Position numbers and translations under genes: made by a program | Notes under the pieces: model-generated | The model's database searches: none | Told to the model about the DNA's origin: nothing | What the model saw: the letters and a program-made list of their open reading frames with translations, nothing else | Source: Conchiformibius kuhniae DSM 17694 | GTDB taxonomy: Bacteria; Pseudomonadota; Gammaproteobacteria; Burkholderiales; Neisseriaceae | Direction: 5' to 3' | DNA length: 64,000 bases | Assembly: GCF_000428785.1 (NCBI RefSeq) | Contig: NZ_AUAP01000003.1 | Coordinates: 1 to 64,000, forward strand | In this document: piece by piece, positions 43,338 through 52,909 of the stretch | How positions within the stretch are numbered: position 1 is the stretch's first letter | How the letters are laid out: each line of letters begins with the position of its first letter

Positions 43338-44312
43338 TCAGCACCGTCCGCGCAGATGTTGCCGCAATGCCGCGCTCGCGCCCGTGAGACCCGGATGTTG
43401 CGCCAGCACGATGTAGGCGGGAATCGCTGCCAAGTAGGCGGAAAAACGTCCTTTGTGTTCAAAGCGGGCGCGGAAGGGTGATTGGGCGAAGTCGTCCCGC
43501 AGGCGCGGAACGATGCCGCCGCACAGGTACACGCCGCCGCGCGCGCCCAATGTCAGTGCCAAATTGCCCGCCGCCGTGCCCAGTGCGCCGCAAAATACGT
43601 CCACCGCACGGCGGGCGGCGGGGACGGTGTGGCGGCGGCGGGTGATTTCGGCGGCGTCCAACTGCGGCGGTTCGCCCGCGTATTGTCCTGCCAGCGCTTC
43701 GTACACCAGTGCCAAGCCCGCACCGCTCAACACGCGTTCGGCGGAAACGTGCCCGAAACGTTGTGCGGCAAGCTGCCAGACCTGCCGTTCGGCATCGTCT
43801 TGGGGGGCAAAGCTGGCGTGTCCGCCTTCGCCCGCCAATGCCAGCCATGTGCCGTTGCCGGCGGGCAGCAGCCCGCTCACGCCCAAGCCCGTGCCCGCGC
43901 CGATAACGGCTTTGGGCGCGTCCGGCACGGCTTCGCCGCCGCCGATTTGCAGCAGGTCGCGTTTGTCGGGCTGCGCCACCGCCAATGCCTGTGCGGTGAA
44001 GTCGTTCAGCAGCAGCAGGGTGTCCAAGCCCAAATCGCGGCGGGTGTGTTCGATGGAAAACGCCCAGTGGTGGTTGGTCATCTGCACCCAATCGCCGGCA
44101 ACGGGGGTGGCAACCGCCATGGCGGCGTGCCGGACGGCGGGGTTGCCCGCGTGTTGGAGAAAGGCGCGTACGGCATCGCCCAAGCAGGCGTAATCGGCGC
44201 ACGCCAACACTTCGACACGCGTCCACTGCTGCGCTGCGGTTTCGAGTGCGAAGCGGGCGTTGGTGCCGCCGATGTCGGCAAGCAGGCGGGGAAAATGGGC
44301 GCAATCAGTCAT
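43338..44312 (-). CDS. glk: glucokinase
   Basis: A 324-residue ROK-independent bacterial glucokinase (Glk family), phosphorylating glucose at the entry of the Entner-Doudoroff and pentose routes. The N-terminal phosphate loop LLADIGGTNARFAL is at 10-23, GAGTGLGVSGL at about 137-147, and the glucose-site GGHASFAP follows. The start overlaps the pgl stop by 8 bp, so it is coupled to pgl. Confidence 0.93.
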   Translation of the reverse strand: MTDCAHFPRLLADIGGTNARFALETAAQQWTRVEVLACADYACLGDAVRAFLQHAGNPAVRHAAMAVATPVAGDWVQMTNHHWAFSIEHTRRDLGLDTLLLLNDFTAQALAVAQPDKRDLLQIGGGEAVPDAPKAVIGAGTGLGVSGLLPAGNGTWLALAGEGGHASFAPQDDAERQVWQLAAQRFGHVSAERVLSGAGLALVYEALAGQYAGEPPQLDAAEITRRRHTVPAARRAVDVFCGALGTAAGNLALTLGARGGVYLCGGIVPRLRDDFAQSPFRARFEHKGRFSAYLAAIPAYIVLAQHPGLTGASAALRQHLRGRC

Positions 44313-44997
44313 GGCAGAACACGCGGGTGCGGGTGTGCGGGTCGTGCAGCACGCGGCTGACGGGCAAATCGGCGCACACGCCTTCGGCAGCGCGGCGGAA
44401 CACCGCCAGTTTTTCCGCCCCGCCGATGGCGAGAAACACTGCCCCTGCGCCGCAAATGGCAGACAAACTCATGCTGATGCGCTCGTGCGGCGCGGTCATC
44501 GGGCTGGTGTGCAGCACAAGCGGCGCATCGGGCGCGAGTGCCGCCGCCAACTGCGGCGCGTGCGGAAACAGGCTGGCGGTGTGTCCGTCCGCGCCCATGC
44601 CCAACACCACCACATCGGGTTGCACCAAACGGGCGCGTGCCGCCGCCACCACCGCCGCCGCATCGCGCAAATCTTCCGCTTTTGCGCCGTCTGCCACCAA
44701 AGCCAGCCAAGACGCCTGTGCCGCCGCACCCTGCAACAAATGTTCGCGCACCAGTGCCGTATTGCTGTCGGCGTGCGTGGTGGGGACGATGCGTTCGTCT
44801 GCCAAAGTCAGGTTCACACGCGCCCATGCCACATCGCGTTCGCGCAGCGCGTGAAAAAACGTAATCGGCGAACGCCCGCCCGATACCGCCAAAGTGGCAC
44901 GCGGCTGCCGTGCCAGCACACCGTTCAAAGCCGATGCCGCCGCATCTGCCAAAGCCGAAGCCGCCTGTGCCGCATCGGAAAAATTCCGCACTTCCAT
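44305..44997 (-). CDS. pgl: 6-phosphogluconolactonase
   Basis: A 230-residue hydrolase converting 6-phosphogluconolactone to 6-phosphogluconate. It shows the SGGRSPITFFHAL motif (about 39-51), the DERIVPTTHADSN strand and the catalytic region LGMGADGHTASLFP. GAGGAA precedes the ATG at 44997. It heads the pgl - glk - nudE - hexR run; zwf is not in the window. Confidence 0.92.
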   Translation of the reverse strand: MEVRNFSDAAQAASALADAAASALNGVLARQPRATLAVSGGRSPITFFHALRERDVAWARVNLTLADERIVPTTHADSNTALVREHLLQGAAAQASWLALVADGAKAEDLRDAAAVVAAARARLVQPDVVVLGMGADGHTASLFPHAPQLAAALAPDAPLVLHTSPMTAPHERISMSLSAICGAGAVFLAIGGAEKLAVFRRAAEGVCADLPVSRVLHDPHTRTRVFCHD

Positions 44998-45082
44998 AAC
45001 TGCGATTCCTCAAACCATAGGGTGATTTTGCGGACGGCATTGTAACGCAAATCGCCCGCATTGCGCCTGTTCGGGCGAGACG

Positions 45083-46969
45083 TTATTGCCGCAGCCCCTG
45101 CTTGATGCTCGCCCAACCTTCGGGGTCGGGCTGCCATGCCACCGCATCGCCGCGCATCAACGCCCGCATCAACTGCGCCGTTTCCGCATCGGTGCGCTGC
45201 GCCGTTTCCACCAAACGGCTGTTGGCGAAAAACGATAAATTCGGGTCGTACAGCTCGGTTGCCTTTTCCAACTGATATAAATCGCGCTTTTCGTAAAAAC
45301 GGCGCAACTCGGCGGCTTTTTGCGGCGGCACGCCCAAAATTTCCAAAGCAATCTGCCCCGTATTCATCGCCGAATCAAACGTTTCGCGGATAATATAATC
45401 CGCACCCGCATGGTGCAGGTCGTAGGCATGCAAACGGTCGTAAGCGCGGGCGATAATCGGCAGCTTCGGACAATGACGGCGGATAAACGCCACCACATCG
45501 GTGGCACGGTGGCGGTCACCGATGCACACCGCCACCAATTTCGCCTCGTGCAGCCCCGCCGAAATCAGCAATTCCGGACGGGTGGCATCGCCGTAATGGG
45601 TTTTGATGCCGTATTCGGTGAGCCGTTCCACCGTTTCCGCGTGGTGGTCAATCACGGTGGAGGCAAAACCGCAAGCGTTGAGCAGGCTGTTGATTTGATG
45701 ACCGAAGCGTCCGTGTCCGAGCAAAATCACGGGATTGGATTCGTGAATGGCATCGTGTTCGCGTTCGGGCGTGCGGGGATTGTGGCGGCTGCGCGGCAGC
45801 AGGATTTTTTCATAAACGATAAATAGCAGGGGCGTCAAAACCATCGACAACGCCACCACCAGCGCGATGCGGTCGAGCCACTGCGCGGTCAGCACCTTGC
45901 CTTGGTCGGCAATCGACAACAGCACGAAACCGAATTCCCCTGCCTGTGCCAAACTCAAGGCAAACAGCTTCGCACCCAATGCAGGCAGCCTGAACAGTTT
46001 GCCCAAGCTCCACAAAATCAGCATTTTGATGCCCAAAGTGGCAAGGGTCAGCGCGGCAATCAGCCAAAACTCGCGTCCCAGCACGGCAAAATTCATGCCC
46101 GCGCCCACCGTGATGAAAAACAATCCCAACAGCAAGCCTTTAAACGGCTCCAAATTGCTTTCCATTTCATGACGGTAGCTGCTGTTTGCCAATGCCACGC
46201 CCGCAATAAACGCGCCCAGCGCGGGCGACAGCCCCACCAGCGACATCAACGCGGCAATCCCGACCACCAAAGCCAGCGTAAACAGGGTAAACAGTTCGCG
46301 CAAATGGGTTTTGACAATCAGGCGGAACATTCTCGGCACGGCATAACGCACCGCCAGCACAATCAGCAGCATCGCCGCCACGCTCACCGCCGCCAATACC
46401 CAGCCCGGTTGTGCCGCCAACAGTTTGCCGTGTGCGGCGGGCGAAGCGGCAGGCGCAACCGCCAACAAAGGCAGCAGGGCGAGCATGGGAATTGCCGCCA
46501 CGTCTTGAAACAGCAGCACGGCAAACCCTGCCTGTCCGCCGGCCGTTGCCAACAGGTTTTTTTCGGAAAAGGTTTGCAGCACGATGGCGGTGGACGACAG
46601 GGCGAGAATGCAGCCGATGGCGGTACCGGTGCGCCAGTCCAAACCGAAGGCGTACATCGCGGCGGCGGCGAGTGCCGCCACACTCAAACCCACCTGCAAA
46701 CCGCCCAAGCCCAACAGCTTGTGGCGCATCTGCCAAAGCATTTGCGGCGCGAGTTCCAGCCCCACCAAAAACAGCATCATTACCACACCGAATTCGGCGA
46801 TGTGCTGGATTTTTTCGGCTTCATCGCCCACAAAACCCAGCACGGGGCCAATCACAATGCCCGCAATCAAATAGCCCAATACCGAACCCAAACCCAATCT
46901 TTGCGACACCAGCACCGCCGCCACCGCAAAAAACAAATACATGCAGGTATAAAGCAAAAGTGCCGTCAT
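45083..46969 (-). CDS. Kef-type potassium/proton antiporter
   Basis: A 628-residue CPA2 transporter. The first 390 residues hold about 12 membrane helices with the family segments AGIVIGPVLGF, VGLELAP and LSSTAIVLQTF. A cytosolic RCK_N (TrkA-N) domain starts at VILLGHGRFGHQI (about 418) and has the NAD-binding GxGxxG-like turn. The C-terminal part is long and helical. The ATG at 46969 has only a weak ribosome-binding site. Glutathione regulation as in KefB/C is possible but no ancillary gene is adjacent. Confidence 0.85.
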   Translation of the reverse strand: MTALLLYTCMYLFFAVAAVLVSQRLGLGSVLGYLIAGIVIGPVLGFVGDEAEKIQHIAEFGVVMMLFLVGLELAPQMLWQMRHKLLGLGGLQVGLSVAALAAAAMYAFGLDWRTGTAIGCILALSSTAIVLQTFSEKNLLATAGGQAGFAVLLFQDVAAIPMLALLPLLAVAPAASPAAHGKLLAAQPGWVLAAVSVAAMLLIVLAVRYAVPRMFRLIVKTHLRELFTLFTLALVVGIAALMSLVGLSPALGAFIAGVALANSSYRHEMESNLEPFKGLLLGLFFITVGAGMNFAVLGREFWLIAALTLATLGIKMLILWSLGKLFRLPALGAKLFALSLAQAGEFGFVLLSIADQGKVLTAQWLDRIALVVALSMVLTPLLFIVYEKILLPRSRHNPRTPEREHDAIHESNPVILLGHGRFGHQINSLLNACGFASTVIDHHAETVERLTEYGIKTHYGDATRPELLISAGLHEAKLVAVCIGDRHRATDVVAFIRRHCPKLPIIARAYDRLHAYDLHHAGADYIIRETFDSAMNTGQIALEILGVPPQKAAELRRFYEKRDLYQLEKATELYDPNLSFFANSRLVETAQRTDAETAQLMRALMRGDAVAWQPDPEGWASIKQGLRQ

Positions 46970-47295
46970 GAAACTGCCCCCGTTGCCGTAAAAAAAGCGC
47001 GATTGTAGCCGAAAAAGCGCGTTCGGGCTGCCCGAGCAGGGTGGCATGCGCCGTTGTTCCGCAGATGATGACGCACCCTAGGTTGTGTCACCATTTAAAC
47101 TTTTATACTGAAAATCAGTGCAATATAAAAATGTGTCGTCATTCCCGCGCAGGCGGGAATCCAAAACAAATTTCAAAAAGCATTGATAAAACATCGCTTC
47201 ACAAACATCAGCTAGTGGATTCCCGCATTTGCGGGAATGACGGCGTTTTTTTATTATGCTGATTTATAATGGAAAAGTTTAATTGACGACACGCC
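46970..47295. mobile_element. TA-flanked element with dRS3 core (47081-47296)
   Basis: The stretch between the antiporter and the UPF0114 gene is mostly one element of 216 bp. Left end: TA then GGTTGTGTCACCATTTAAAC. Right end: GTTTAATTGACGACACGCCC then TA (47297-47298). Inside, two inverted dRS3 sequences flank a spacer. The right-hand TA and the element's terminal C make the TAG stop of the UPF0114 gene on the minus strand. Confidence 0.8.
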
Positions 47296-47826
47296 CTAAT
47301 GTGCCTTGTGCGTGGTGCTGTACACAATCTTGTCCGTCCACGCCATCGCCACTGCCGACACCAAAAAGCCCAGATGCAATAAAAGCTGCCACATAATCTG
47401 GCTTTCGGGCAAATTACCCGCGTTGATAAAGGTTTGCAGCAAATGAATGGACGAAATGCTGATAATCGCCATCGACAGTTTCACTTTCAACACCGAAGCG
47501 TTCACATGATTGAGCCATTCCGGTTGGTCGGGGTGTTCGTCCACGTTCAGGCGCGACACGAAAATTTCATAACCGCCAATCAGCACCATAATCAACAAGT
47601 TGGCAATCATCACCACATCAATCAGGCTCAACACGGCGAGCATAATCGCGTTTTCGTCCATCGCGCCCAAATTGGCGACCAAGTGCCACAGCGATTTCAA
47701 AAACTTATACGAATAAATGCCTTGCACCACAATCAGCCCGAGATAAATCGGCAGTTGCAGCCAACGGCTGAAGAAAATCAGTTTGCCCAAAGGGGTGTGA
47801 AATTTGGCGATTTGCTTGGTTTCCAT
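47296..47826 (-). CDS. UPF0114 family membrane protein (YqhA-like)
   Basis: A 176-residue inner-membrane protein with four hydrophobic segments and the family features FSRWLQLPIYLGLI, LIDVVMIANLLIMVLIGGYEIFVS (split across about 65-88) and AMAWTDKI. The function is unknown. The start is ATG 47826; an upstream TTG is unnecessary. The stop codon TAG is formed by the end of the adjoining repeat element. Confidence 0.85.
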   Translation of the reverse strand: METKQIAKFHTPLGKLIFFSRWLQLPIYLGLIVVQGIYSYKFLKSLWHLVANLGAMDENAIMLAVLSLIDVVMIANLLIMVLIGGYEIFVSRLNVDEHPDQPEWLNHVNASVLKVKLSMAIISISSIHLLQTFINAGNLPESQIMWQLLLHLGFLVSAVAMAWTDKIVYSTTHKAH

Positions 47827-47850
47827 TGTCAAAAAGCGCGTATTTTAACG

Positions 47851-47875
47851 AAAAAAGCCCGCATTGTGCGGGCTG
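47851..47875 (-). terminator. terminator downstream of the DUF4198 gene
   Basis: On the minus strand AGCCCGCA-CAA-TGCGGGCT is followed by six T. It lies between the DUF4198 gene and UPF0114 and should end the DUF4198 transcript. Confidence 0.7.
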
Positions 47876-47902
47876 GGGCGGTTTCGGGCAGCCTTCGGAA
47901 AA

Positions 47903-48066
47903 AACGTCATTCCCGCGCAGGCGGGAATCCAAGTCGAAGCACGACAAACTTTGATAAAACATCGCTTGCCAAACATTGGGCAGTGGATTCCCGCATTCGC
48001 GGGAATGACGGCATTTTTATATTATACTGATTTAAATTAGAAAAGTTTAATTAATGACACGCCCTA
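47903..48066. mobile_element. TA-type dRS3 element, left end lost
   Basis: Two inverted dRS3 sequences (from 47907 and near 47985) are followed by the full right arm TTTAATTAATGACACGCCC and TA (48065-48066). The left terminal repeat is missing. The right end creates the TAG stop of the DUF4198 gene. Confidence 0.75.
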
Positions 48067-48867
48067 GTGATGGCTGTGTCCGATTTGGAAGGTGAGCGTG
48101 GTGTAAGCCGCCAGTTTTTGGCACACTTTTTGGTCGGGGAAATCGGTTTTGTGTTCCACCATCGCTTTCCAAAAGCCTTGACGCAGGGGAATGATGTCTA
48201 CCGTGCCGTCATCGCCCGTGGTGTCGGAAAACGCCTGCGCTTCGGTTTTGTGGGTTTTGCTGCGGTCGCTGGTGTCAAAGCCGTCAAAAGTGGCGGTAAC
48301 GGTGGCTTTGGGCAAAGGCTCGCCGTTAAACAGCACTTTCACTTTGAAACGTTCGCCCACATGAATATTGGCGGGATTGTCCAAAGGCACGATTTCCAAC
48401 ACCTGACCAACGGGCTTGGTAATCACGTCTTTGCTTGCGCTTTCATGGCCGACATTGACGATGTTTTTGCCGTACATACGCGTTTGTTCGCAGTAAGTGG
48501 CATCTTTCATTTGCGTCATGTTTTGCTGTTTCCAGCCGTTCGCATTTTTAGACCAAAAAGTGGGTTGGTATTCGGCAATCACCAGATAGCTGCCATCTTT
48601 GACGGGCGCGGCGCTTTGGTATTGGTAGTTGTGCAGCCCTTTTTGCAGCAAATCCTGTTTGCCTTTTTCGGTAACCAGTTGCATGGGCTTGCGGAAAATA
48701 TGCAGACGGTCATCGGCAATGCGCTCAAATTCGGGGAACTCGCCGTAGCCCAAATCGGCTTTTAAAATTTCGCCGCCGTGCGTGTGGTCGGTGGACACCC
48801 ACACGCGGTGGGCGTGGGCGGGAACAATCAGGGCGCACAGCAGCGCGGCGGAAAGCAGGTGTTTCAT
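48064..48867 (-). CDS. DUF4198 periplasmic protein
   Basis: A 267-residue secreted protein with signal peptide MKHLLSAALLCALIVPAHA cut before HRVWV. Two Ig/transthyretin-like halves are suggested by ADLGYGEFPEFE and VLFNGEPLPKATVTATFDGF (about 178-197). A C-terminal GHSHH and other histidines suggest metal binding; DUF4198 proteins are often found with nickel or cobalt uptake genes, but none is adjacent. The stop is supplied by a repeat-element end. Confidence 0.8.
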   Translation of the reverse strand: MKHLLSAALLCALIVPAHAHRVWVSTDHTHGGEILKADLGYGEFPEFERIADDRLHIFRKPMQLVTEKGKQDLLQKGLHNYQYQSAAPVKDGSYLVIAEYQPTFWSKNANGWKQQNMTQMKDATYCEQTRMYGKNIVNVGHESASKDVITKPVGQVLEIVPLDNPANIHVGERFKVKVLFNGEPLPKATVTATFDGFDTSDRSKTHKTEAQAFSDTTGDDGTVDIIPLRQGFWKAMVEHKTDFPDQKVCQKLAAYTTLTFQIGHSHH

Positions 48868-49068
48868 CGCAGTCTCTCGTGTTCGGATGGGAAGTGCAAA
48901 TGTTATACCATAACAATGTTAAAAACAAGCGCAGCCCGCACGGCTGCGGCTTATGTTGGCAGATGATGGGGCTAATCAAAAGTTTTGATGCCCTGTAAAA
49001 AAGGCAAACGGTTTGGTCGGCAGAAGCGGTATATTGCCGAACTTTGCATTTTGCACAAGGAATGCGCC

Positions 49069-50394
49069 ATGCTTACCTTTATCGGATTGTCCATCATCGT
49101 GATAATCGTTGCCCTGCTGATTACCGAAAAGGTTTCGCCCGCCATCGCCATGATACTCGTGCCGCTTGCGGGCGCGGTGGTGGCGGGGTTTGACTTCGGG
49201 CAAATCAAGGAGTTTTACACGGACGGCACCAAATCGGTGATTCAAATCGTTACCATGTTCGTGTTTGCCATTTTGTTTTTCGGCATCATGAGCGATGTGG
49301 GGCTGTTCAAACCCTTGATTGACGGCTTGGTGCGGCTCACGCGCGGCAATATTGTGGCGGTGAGTGTCGGCACGGTATTGGTGTCGGTGGTGGCGCAGCT
49401 TGACGGCGCGGGCGCGACCACGTTTCTGCTGGTCGTTCCCGCGCTGCTGCCGCTTTACCAGCGTTTGCGTATGAACCCGTATCTGCTGTTTCTGCTGCTG
49501 GCCTCCAGCGCGGGGCTGATTAACCTGCTGCCTTGGGGCGGGCCCACCGGACGGGTGGCCACTGTGCTGCAAATGGATGTGGACGTGTTGTACAAGCCTT
49601 TGTTTGTCGTTCAAATAATTGGTTTGACTTATATTTTGGCATTGGCGGCGTTTTTGGGGCTGCGCGAGAAAAAACGCATTTTGGCGGAATACGGCGCGTT
49701 GCCCGATGTCGGCACTTTGTTGGACGAACACCGCGCTTCAGGCAGCGCGCCCGACCATTTGGCGCGTCCGCAGTTGTTTTGGGTGAACATTGCCTTGTTT
49801 GTTTTGACGATGGCCTTGCTGTTTTCCGGCAAACTACCGCCCGGCTATGTGTTTATGATTGCCGCTTCGCTGACGCTGCTGATTAACTACCGCCACCCGA
49901 AAGAACAAATCGAGCGCATCAACGCCCACGCGGGCGGCGCGATTATGATGGCGAGCATCATTTTGGCGGCGGGCACGTTCTTGGGGATTTTGAAAGGGTC
50001 GGGCATGTTGGACGCGATTGCCAAAGATTTGGTGAGCGTGCTGCCGAATGCTTTGCTGCCGTATCTGCACATTATCGTGGGCGTGTTCGGCATTCCTTTG
50101 GAGCTGGTGTTGAGTACCGATGCTTATTATTTCGGTTTGTTCCCCGTGGTGGAGCAAATCACTTCGCAGGCAGGCGTGGACCCGCGCGCGGCGGGCTATG
50201 CGATGCTGATTGGCAGCATTGTCGGCACGTTTGTTACGCCCTTGTCGCCCGCTTTGTGGATGGGTTTGGGCTTGGCGCAGCTTTCCATGGGCAAGCATAT
50301 CCGTTATTCGTTTTTCTGGATTTGGGGTTTGTCGCTGCTGATTTTGGCAAGCAGTATTGCGGTGGGTGTGGTGCCGCTTCACCCTGTGCCCTAA
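49069..50394 (+). CDS. CitMHS family citrate-type transporter
   Basis: A 441-residue secondary transporter with about 12 helices, resembling CitM/CitH metal-citrate symporters. Landmarks are FFGIMSDVGLFKPLID, QLDGAGATTFLLVVPALLP, LLPWGGPTGR and the C-terminal STDAYYFGLFPV with GSIVGTFVTPLSPALW. AAGGAATGCGCC precedes the ATG at 49069. No citrate lyase or sensor genes are nearby, so the substrate is assumed. Confidence 0.85.
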   Translation: MLTFIGLSIIVIIVALLITEKVSPAIAMILVPLAGAVVAGFDFGQIKEFYTDGTKSVIQIVTMFVFAILFFGIMSDVGLFKPLIDGLVRLTRGNIVAVSVGTVLVSVVAQLDGAGATTFLLVVPALLPLYQRLRMNPYLLFLLLASSAGLINLLPWGGPTGRVATVLQMDVDVLYKPLFVVQIIGLTYILALAAFLGLREKKRILAEYGALPDVGTLLDEHRASGSAPDHLARPQLFWVNIALFVLTMALLFSGKLPPGYVFMIAASLTLLINYRHPKEQIERINAHAGGAIMMASIILAAGTFLGILKGSGMLDAIAKDLVSVLPNALLPYLHIIVGVFGIPLELVLSTDAYYFGLFPVVEQITSQAGVDPRAAGYAMLIGSIVGTFVTPLSPALWMGLGLAQLSMGKHIRYSFFWIWGLSLLILASSIAVGVVPLHPVP

Positions 50395-50527
50395 AGTAAA
50401 CGCAGACCAGCATTTTTTGATGTTTTCTTAACCTGAAAGGGCTGTGATTGCCCTTATAATGTCGGCGGAAACGGTGTCGCACCGTTTCCGTTATTTTTTT
50501 GTAAACGCATTATTGGGGGGTATTGTG

Positions 50528-51139
50528 ATGAAAAAAATCATGATTGTATTTTTATTGGCGTGTGCGGGCGCGGGGTTTTGGTATGCGGGACACACGGTCA
50601 GCAGCAAGGAAACGGCGCAAACGCATCAGGTACTCAGCCAAAGCAGCGTATTGGCGAAAATCCGCGAATTGAACCGTTTGGAAAGCACGGCGTTTTACAT
50701 CGACACGATTATCCGTACCGAAAAGCAGGGCAATTGGTATGCCCTGTGGCAGGACAGCGAAAAGGGCATGTTTGTTGCCAAAGGCAATGCGGTGGCGGGC
50801 ATCGATTTGGACAAATTGGACGAAGGTGCGGTGTCGGTGGTGGACGGACGGGTGATTGTGCAGTTGCCGCAAGCGGAGATTTTGTCGGTGCAGCTCGACC
50901 ATTTGGAGGTGTACGATTGGCGCACGGGGGCGTTTAATCTTTTGAAAGCGGATACAGGGGTGCTGGAGACGGTGCAGGTGCAGGCAAAGGCGCAGCTTGT
51001 GCGTCAGGCGTGTGCCAACGGGATTTTGGAGCAGGCGCGGGAGCGGGCGGCGGCACAGGTGGCGCGTTTGTTCGAGTTGGCGAATGTGCCGGTGTCGGTG
51101 TATCCGGCGGCGGGCGGGCATTGCCGTTATCCCGCATAA
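50528..51139 (+). CDS. DUF4230 protein
   Basis: A 203-residue membrane-anchored protein. One N-terminal helix (MKKIMIVFLLACAGAGFWYAG) is followed by a soluble domain with the DUF4230 pattern: AGIDLDKLDEG, VIVQLPQAEILSVQLD, then a helix ANGILEQARERAAAQV. The function is unknown. GGGGGG in TTGGGGGGTATTGTG lies just upstream of the ATG at 50528. It is followed by the tRNA cluster on the other strand. Confidence 0.8.
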   Translation: MKKIMIVFLLACAGAGFWYAGHTVSSKETAQTHQVLSQSSVLAKIRELNRLESTAFYIDTIIRTEKQGNWYALWQDSEKGMFVAKGNAVAGIDLDKLDEGAVSVVDGRVIVQLPQAEILSVQLDHLEVYDWRTGAFNLLKADTGVLETVQVQAKAQLVRQACANGILEQARERAAAQVARLFELANVPVSVYPAAGGHCRYPA

Positions 51140-51190
51140 AACAAATCCGCCGTATCGGTCTGAACGTACGCGATACGGCGGGTTGGATTT

Positions 51191-51268
51191 TGGGGTGGCA
51201 GATGGGACTCGAACCCACGACCCTCGGAATCACAATCCGATGCTCTAACCAACTGAGCTACAACCACC
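51191..51268 (-). tRNA. tRNA-His (GTG)
   Basis: On the minus strand the gene begins GGTGGTTGTAGCTCAG, has anticodon loop ATTGTGATT, T-arm GGTTCGAGTCC and ends CCACCCCA, with CCA encoded. The extra 5' G expected of tRNA-His is included. It is the last gene of a Pro - Arg - His cluster. Confidence 0.93.
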
Positions 51269-51284
51269 ACATAGAAAACTTTTT

Positions 51285-51361
51285 TGGCGCGCCCGACAGG
51301 ACTCGAACCTGTAACCCCCGGCTTAGAAGGCCGGTGCTCTATCCGGTTGAGCTACGAACGC
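51285..51361 (-). tRNA. tRNA-Arg (TCT)
   Basis: 77 nt including CCA: GCGTTCGTAGCTCAAC..., anticodon loop CCTTCTAAG (TCT, reading AGA), T-arm CAGGTTCGAGTCCTG, end GGCGCGCCA. Confidence 0.94.
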
Positions 51362-51375
51362 TTCGGGAATCCTGC

Positions 51376-51453
51376 TGGTCGGGGCGGTGGGATTCGAACT
51401 CACGACCCTCTGCTCCCAAAGCAGATGCGCTAACCAGACTGCGCTACGCCCCG
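51376..51453 (-). tRNA. tRNA-Pro (TGG)
   Basis: 78 nt including CCA: CGGGGCGTAGCGCAG..., anticodon loop CTTTGGGAG (TGG, reading CCA), T-arm GTGAGTTCGAATCCCAC, end CGCCCCGACCA. First gene of the cluster on the minus strand. Confidence 0.94.
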
Positions 51454-51616
51454 CGTGAAAGATTGGCATTGTATGTGCGGGGTGGTTTGCCGTCAAGCCC
51501 TGTTTGGTGTGATGTGTTTATCTGATTATTTGGCAAGGGGATTATTTTCCGTGTTTCGGCGGGCGGAAGGAGCGGTTTTTCGTTTAAAATACGGCTTTTT
51601 TGATTGCGAGTTGATG

Positions 51617-52909
51617 ATGTTAGACATTCAAACCATACGCCAACACCCCGCCGCCGTTGCCGAAAAACTGGCGCGGCGCGGCTTCGCCTTTGATTTGGCA
51701 GGCTTTGAAGCCCTTGAACAACAAAGAAAAACCCTGCAAGTCCGCGCCGAAGAACTGCAAGCGCGGCGCAACGGCGCGTCCAAACAAATCGGCGCGTTCA
51801 AAGCGCAGGGCAAACATGCCGAAGCGGAAGCGGCGATGCGGGAAGTGGCGGAAATCAAAAACGATTTGGCACACAGCGATGCCGAACTGCAACGCGTTCA
51901 GGCGGATTTGGACGCGCTGCTGGCGGGCGTGCCGAACCTGCCGCAAGACGATGTTCCCGATGGCAAAGACGAAAACGACAATGTGGTGGTGCGCACGGTC
52001 GGCACGCCGAAAACCTTTGATTTTGAAATTAAAGACCATGTGGACATCGGCGCGGGTTTGGGCTTGGATTTTGAAACCGCCGCCGCCTTGTCGGGCGCGC
52101 GTTTCAGCCTGCTGCGCGGCACGGCGGCGCGGCTGCACCGCGCTTTGGCGCAACTGATGCTGGACACGCACACCCTGCAACACGGTTACACCGAATGCTA
52201 CACGCCCTACATCGTCAGCGATGCCGCGCTGTTCGGCACGGGGCAACTGCCGAAATTTGCGGAAGATTTGTTCCACGTTACCCGTGGCGGCGATGAGGAA
52301 AAAAACGTGCAATATCTGATTCCCACCGCCGAAGTGCCGCTTACCAACACCGTGCGCGACAAAATCACGGCGCAAGCGGATTTGCCGATGAAGTTTACCG
52401 CGCATTCGCCCTGTTTCCGCAGCGAAGCCGGCTCGCACGGGCGCGACACGCGCGGTTTAATCCGCCAGCATCAGTTTGACAAGGTGGAAATGGTGCAGAT
52501 TGTGCGCCCCGAACAGTCCGCCGCCGCTTTGGACGAGATGGTGGCGCACGCGGAAAAGATTTTGCAACTGCTGGAACTGCCCTACCGTGTGGTGCTGCTG
52601 TGTGCGGGCGATATGGGCTTCAGCGCGATGAAAACCTATGATTTGGAAGTGTGGGTACCGGCGCAAAACGTCTATCGTGAAATTTCAAGCTGTTCCAATT
52701 GCGGCGATTTTCAGGCGCGGCGCATGAAGGCGCGGTTTAAGGACGCGGACGGCAAAAACCGTTTCGTCCACACGCTGAACGGTTCGGGTTTGGCGGTCGG
52801 CCGTGCTTTGGTGGCGGTGTTGGAAAACCATCAGAACGCGGACGGCAGCGTGAATGTGCCGCAAGCCTTGCGCCCGTATTTGGGCGGGGCGGAAGTGTTG
52901 AAGGGTTAG
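51617..52909 (+). CDS. serS: seryl-tRNA synthetase
   Basis: A 430-residue class II synthetase. An N-terminal coiled-coil arm (about 28-105) binds tRNA-Ser. Motif 2 lies around FRSEAGSHGRDTRGL and motif 3 at NGSGLAVGRALVAVLEN. The start is ATG 51617 (MLDIQTIRQHP); the preceding ATG would add one Met. The C-terminus ends LGGAEVLKG, and the TAG stop is the first three bases of a repeat element (52907-52909). Confidence 0.95.
   Translation: MLDIQTIRQHPAAVAEKLARRGFAFDLAGFEALEQQRKTLQVRAEELQARRNGASKQIGAFKAQGKHAEAEAAMREVAEIKNDLAHSDAELQRVQADLDALLAGVPNLPQDDVPDGKDENDNVVVRTVGTPKTFDFEIKDHVDIGAGLGLDFETAAALSGARFSLLRGTAARLHRALAQLMLDTHTLQHGYTECYTPYIVSDAALFGTGQLPKFAEDLFHVTRGGDEEKNVQYLIPTAEVPLTNTVRDKITAQADLPMKFTAHSPCFRSEAGSHGRDTRGLIRQHQFDKVEMVQIVRPEQSAAALDEMVAHAEKILQLLELPYRVVLLCAGDMGFSAMKTYDLEVWVPAQNVYREISSCSNCGDFQARRMKARFKDADGKNRFVHTLNGSGLAVGRALVAVLENHQNADGSVNVPQALRPYLGGAEVLKG

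Noticed and set aside
48985..49068. Upstream extension of the citrate-type transporter by 28 codons
   Set aside because: The added residues are basic and Cys-rich, unlike the family; AAGGA and ATG 49069 give the normal start.
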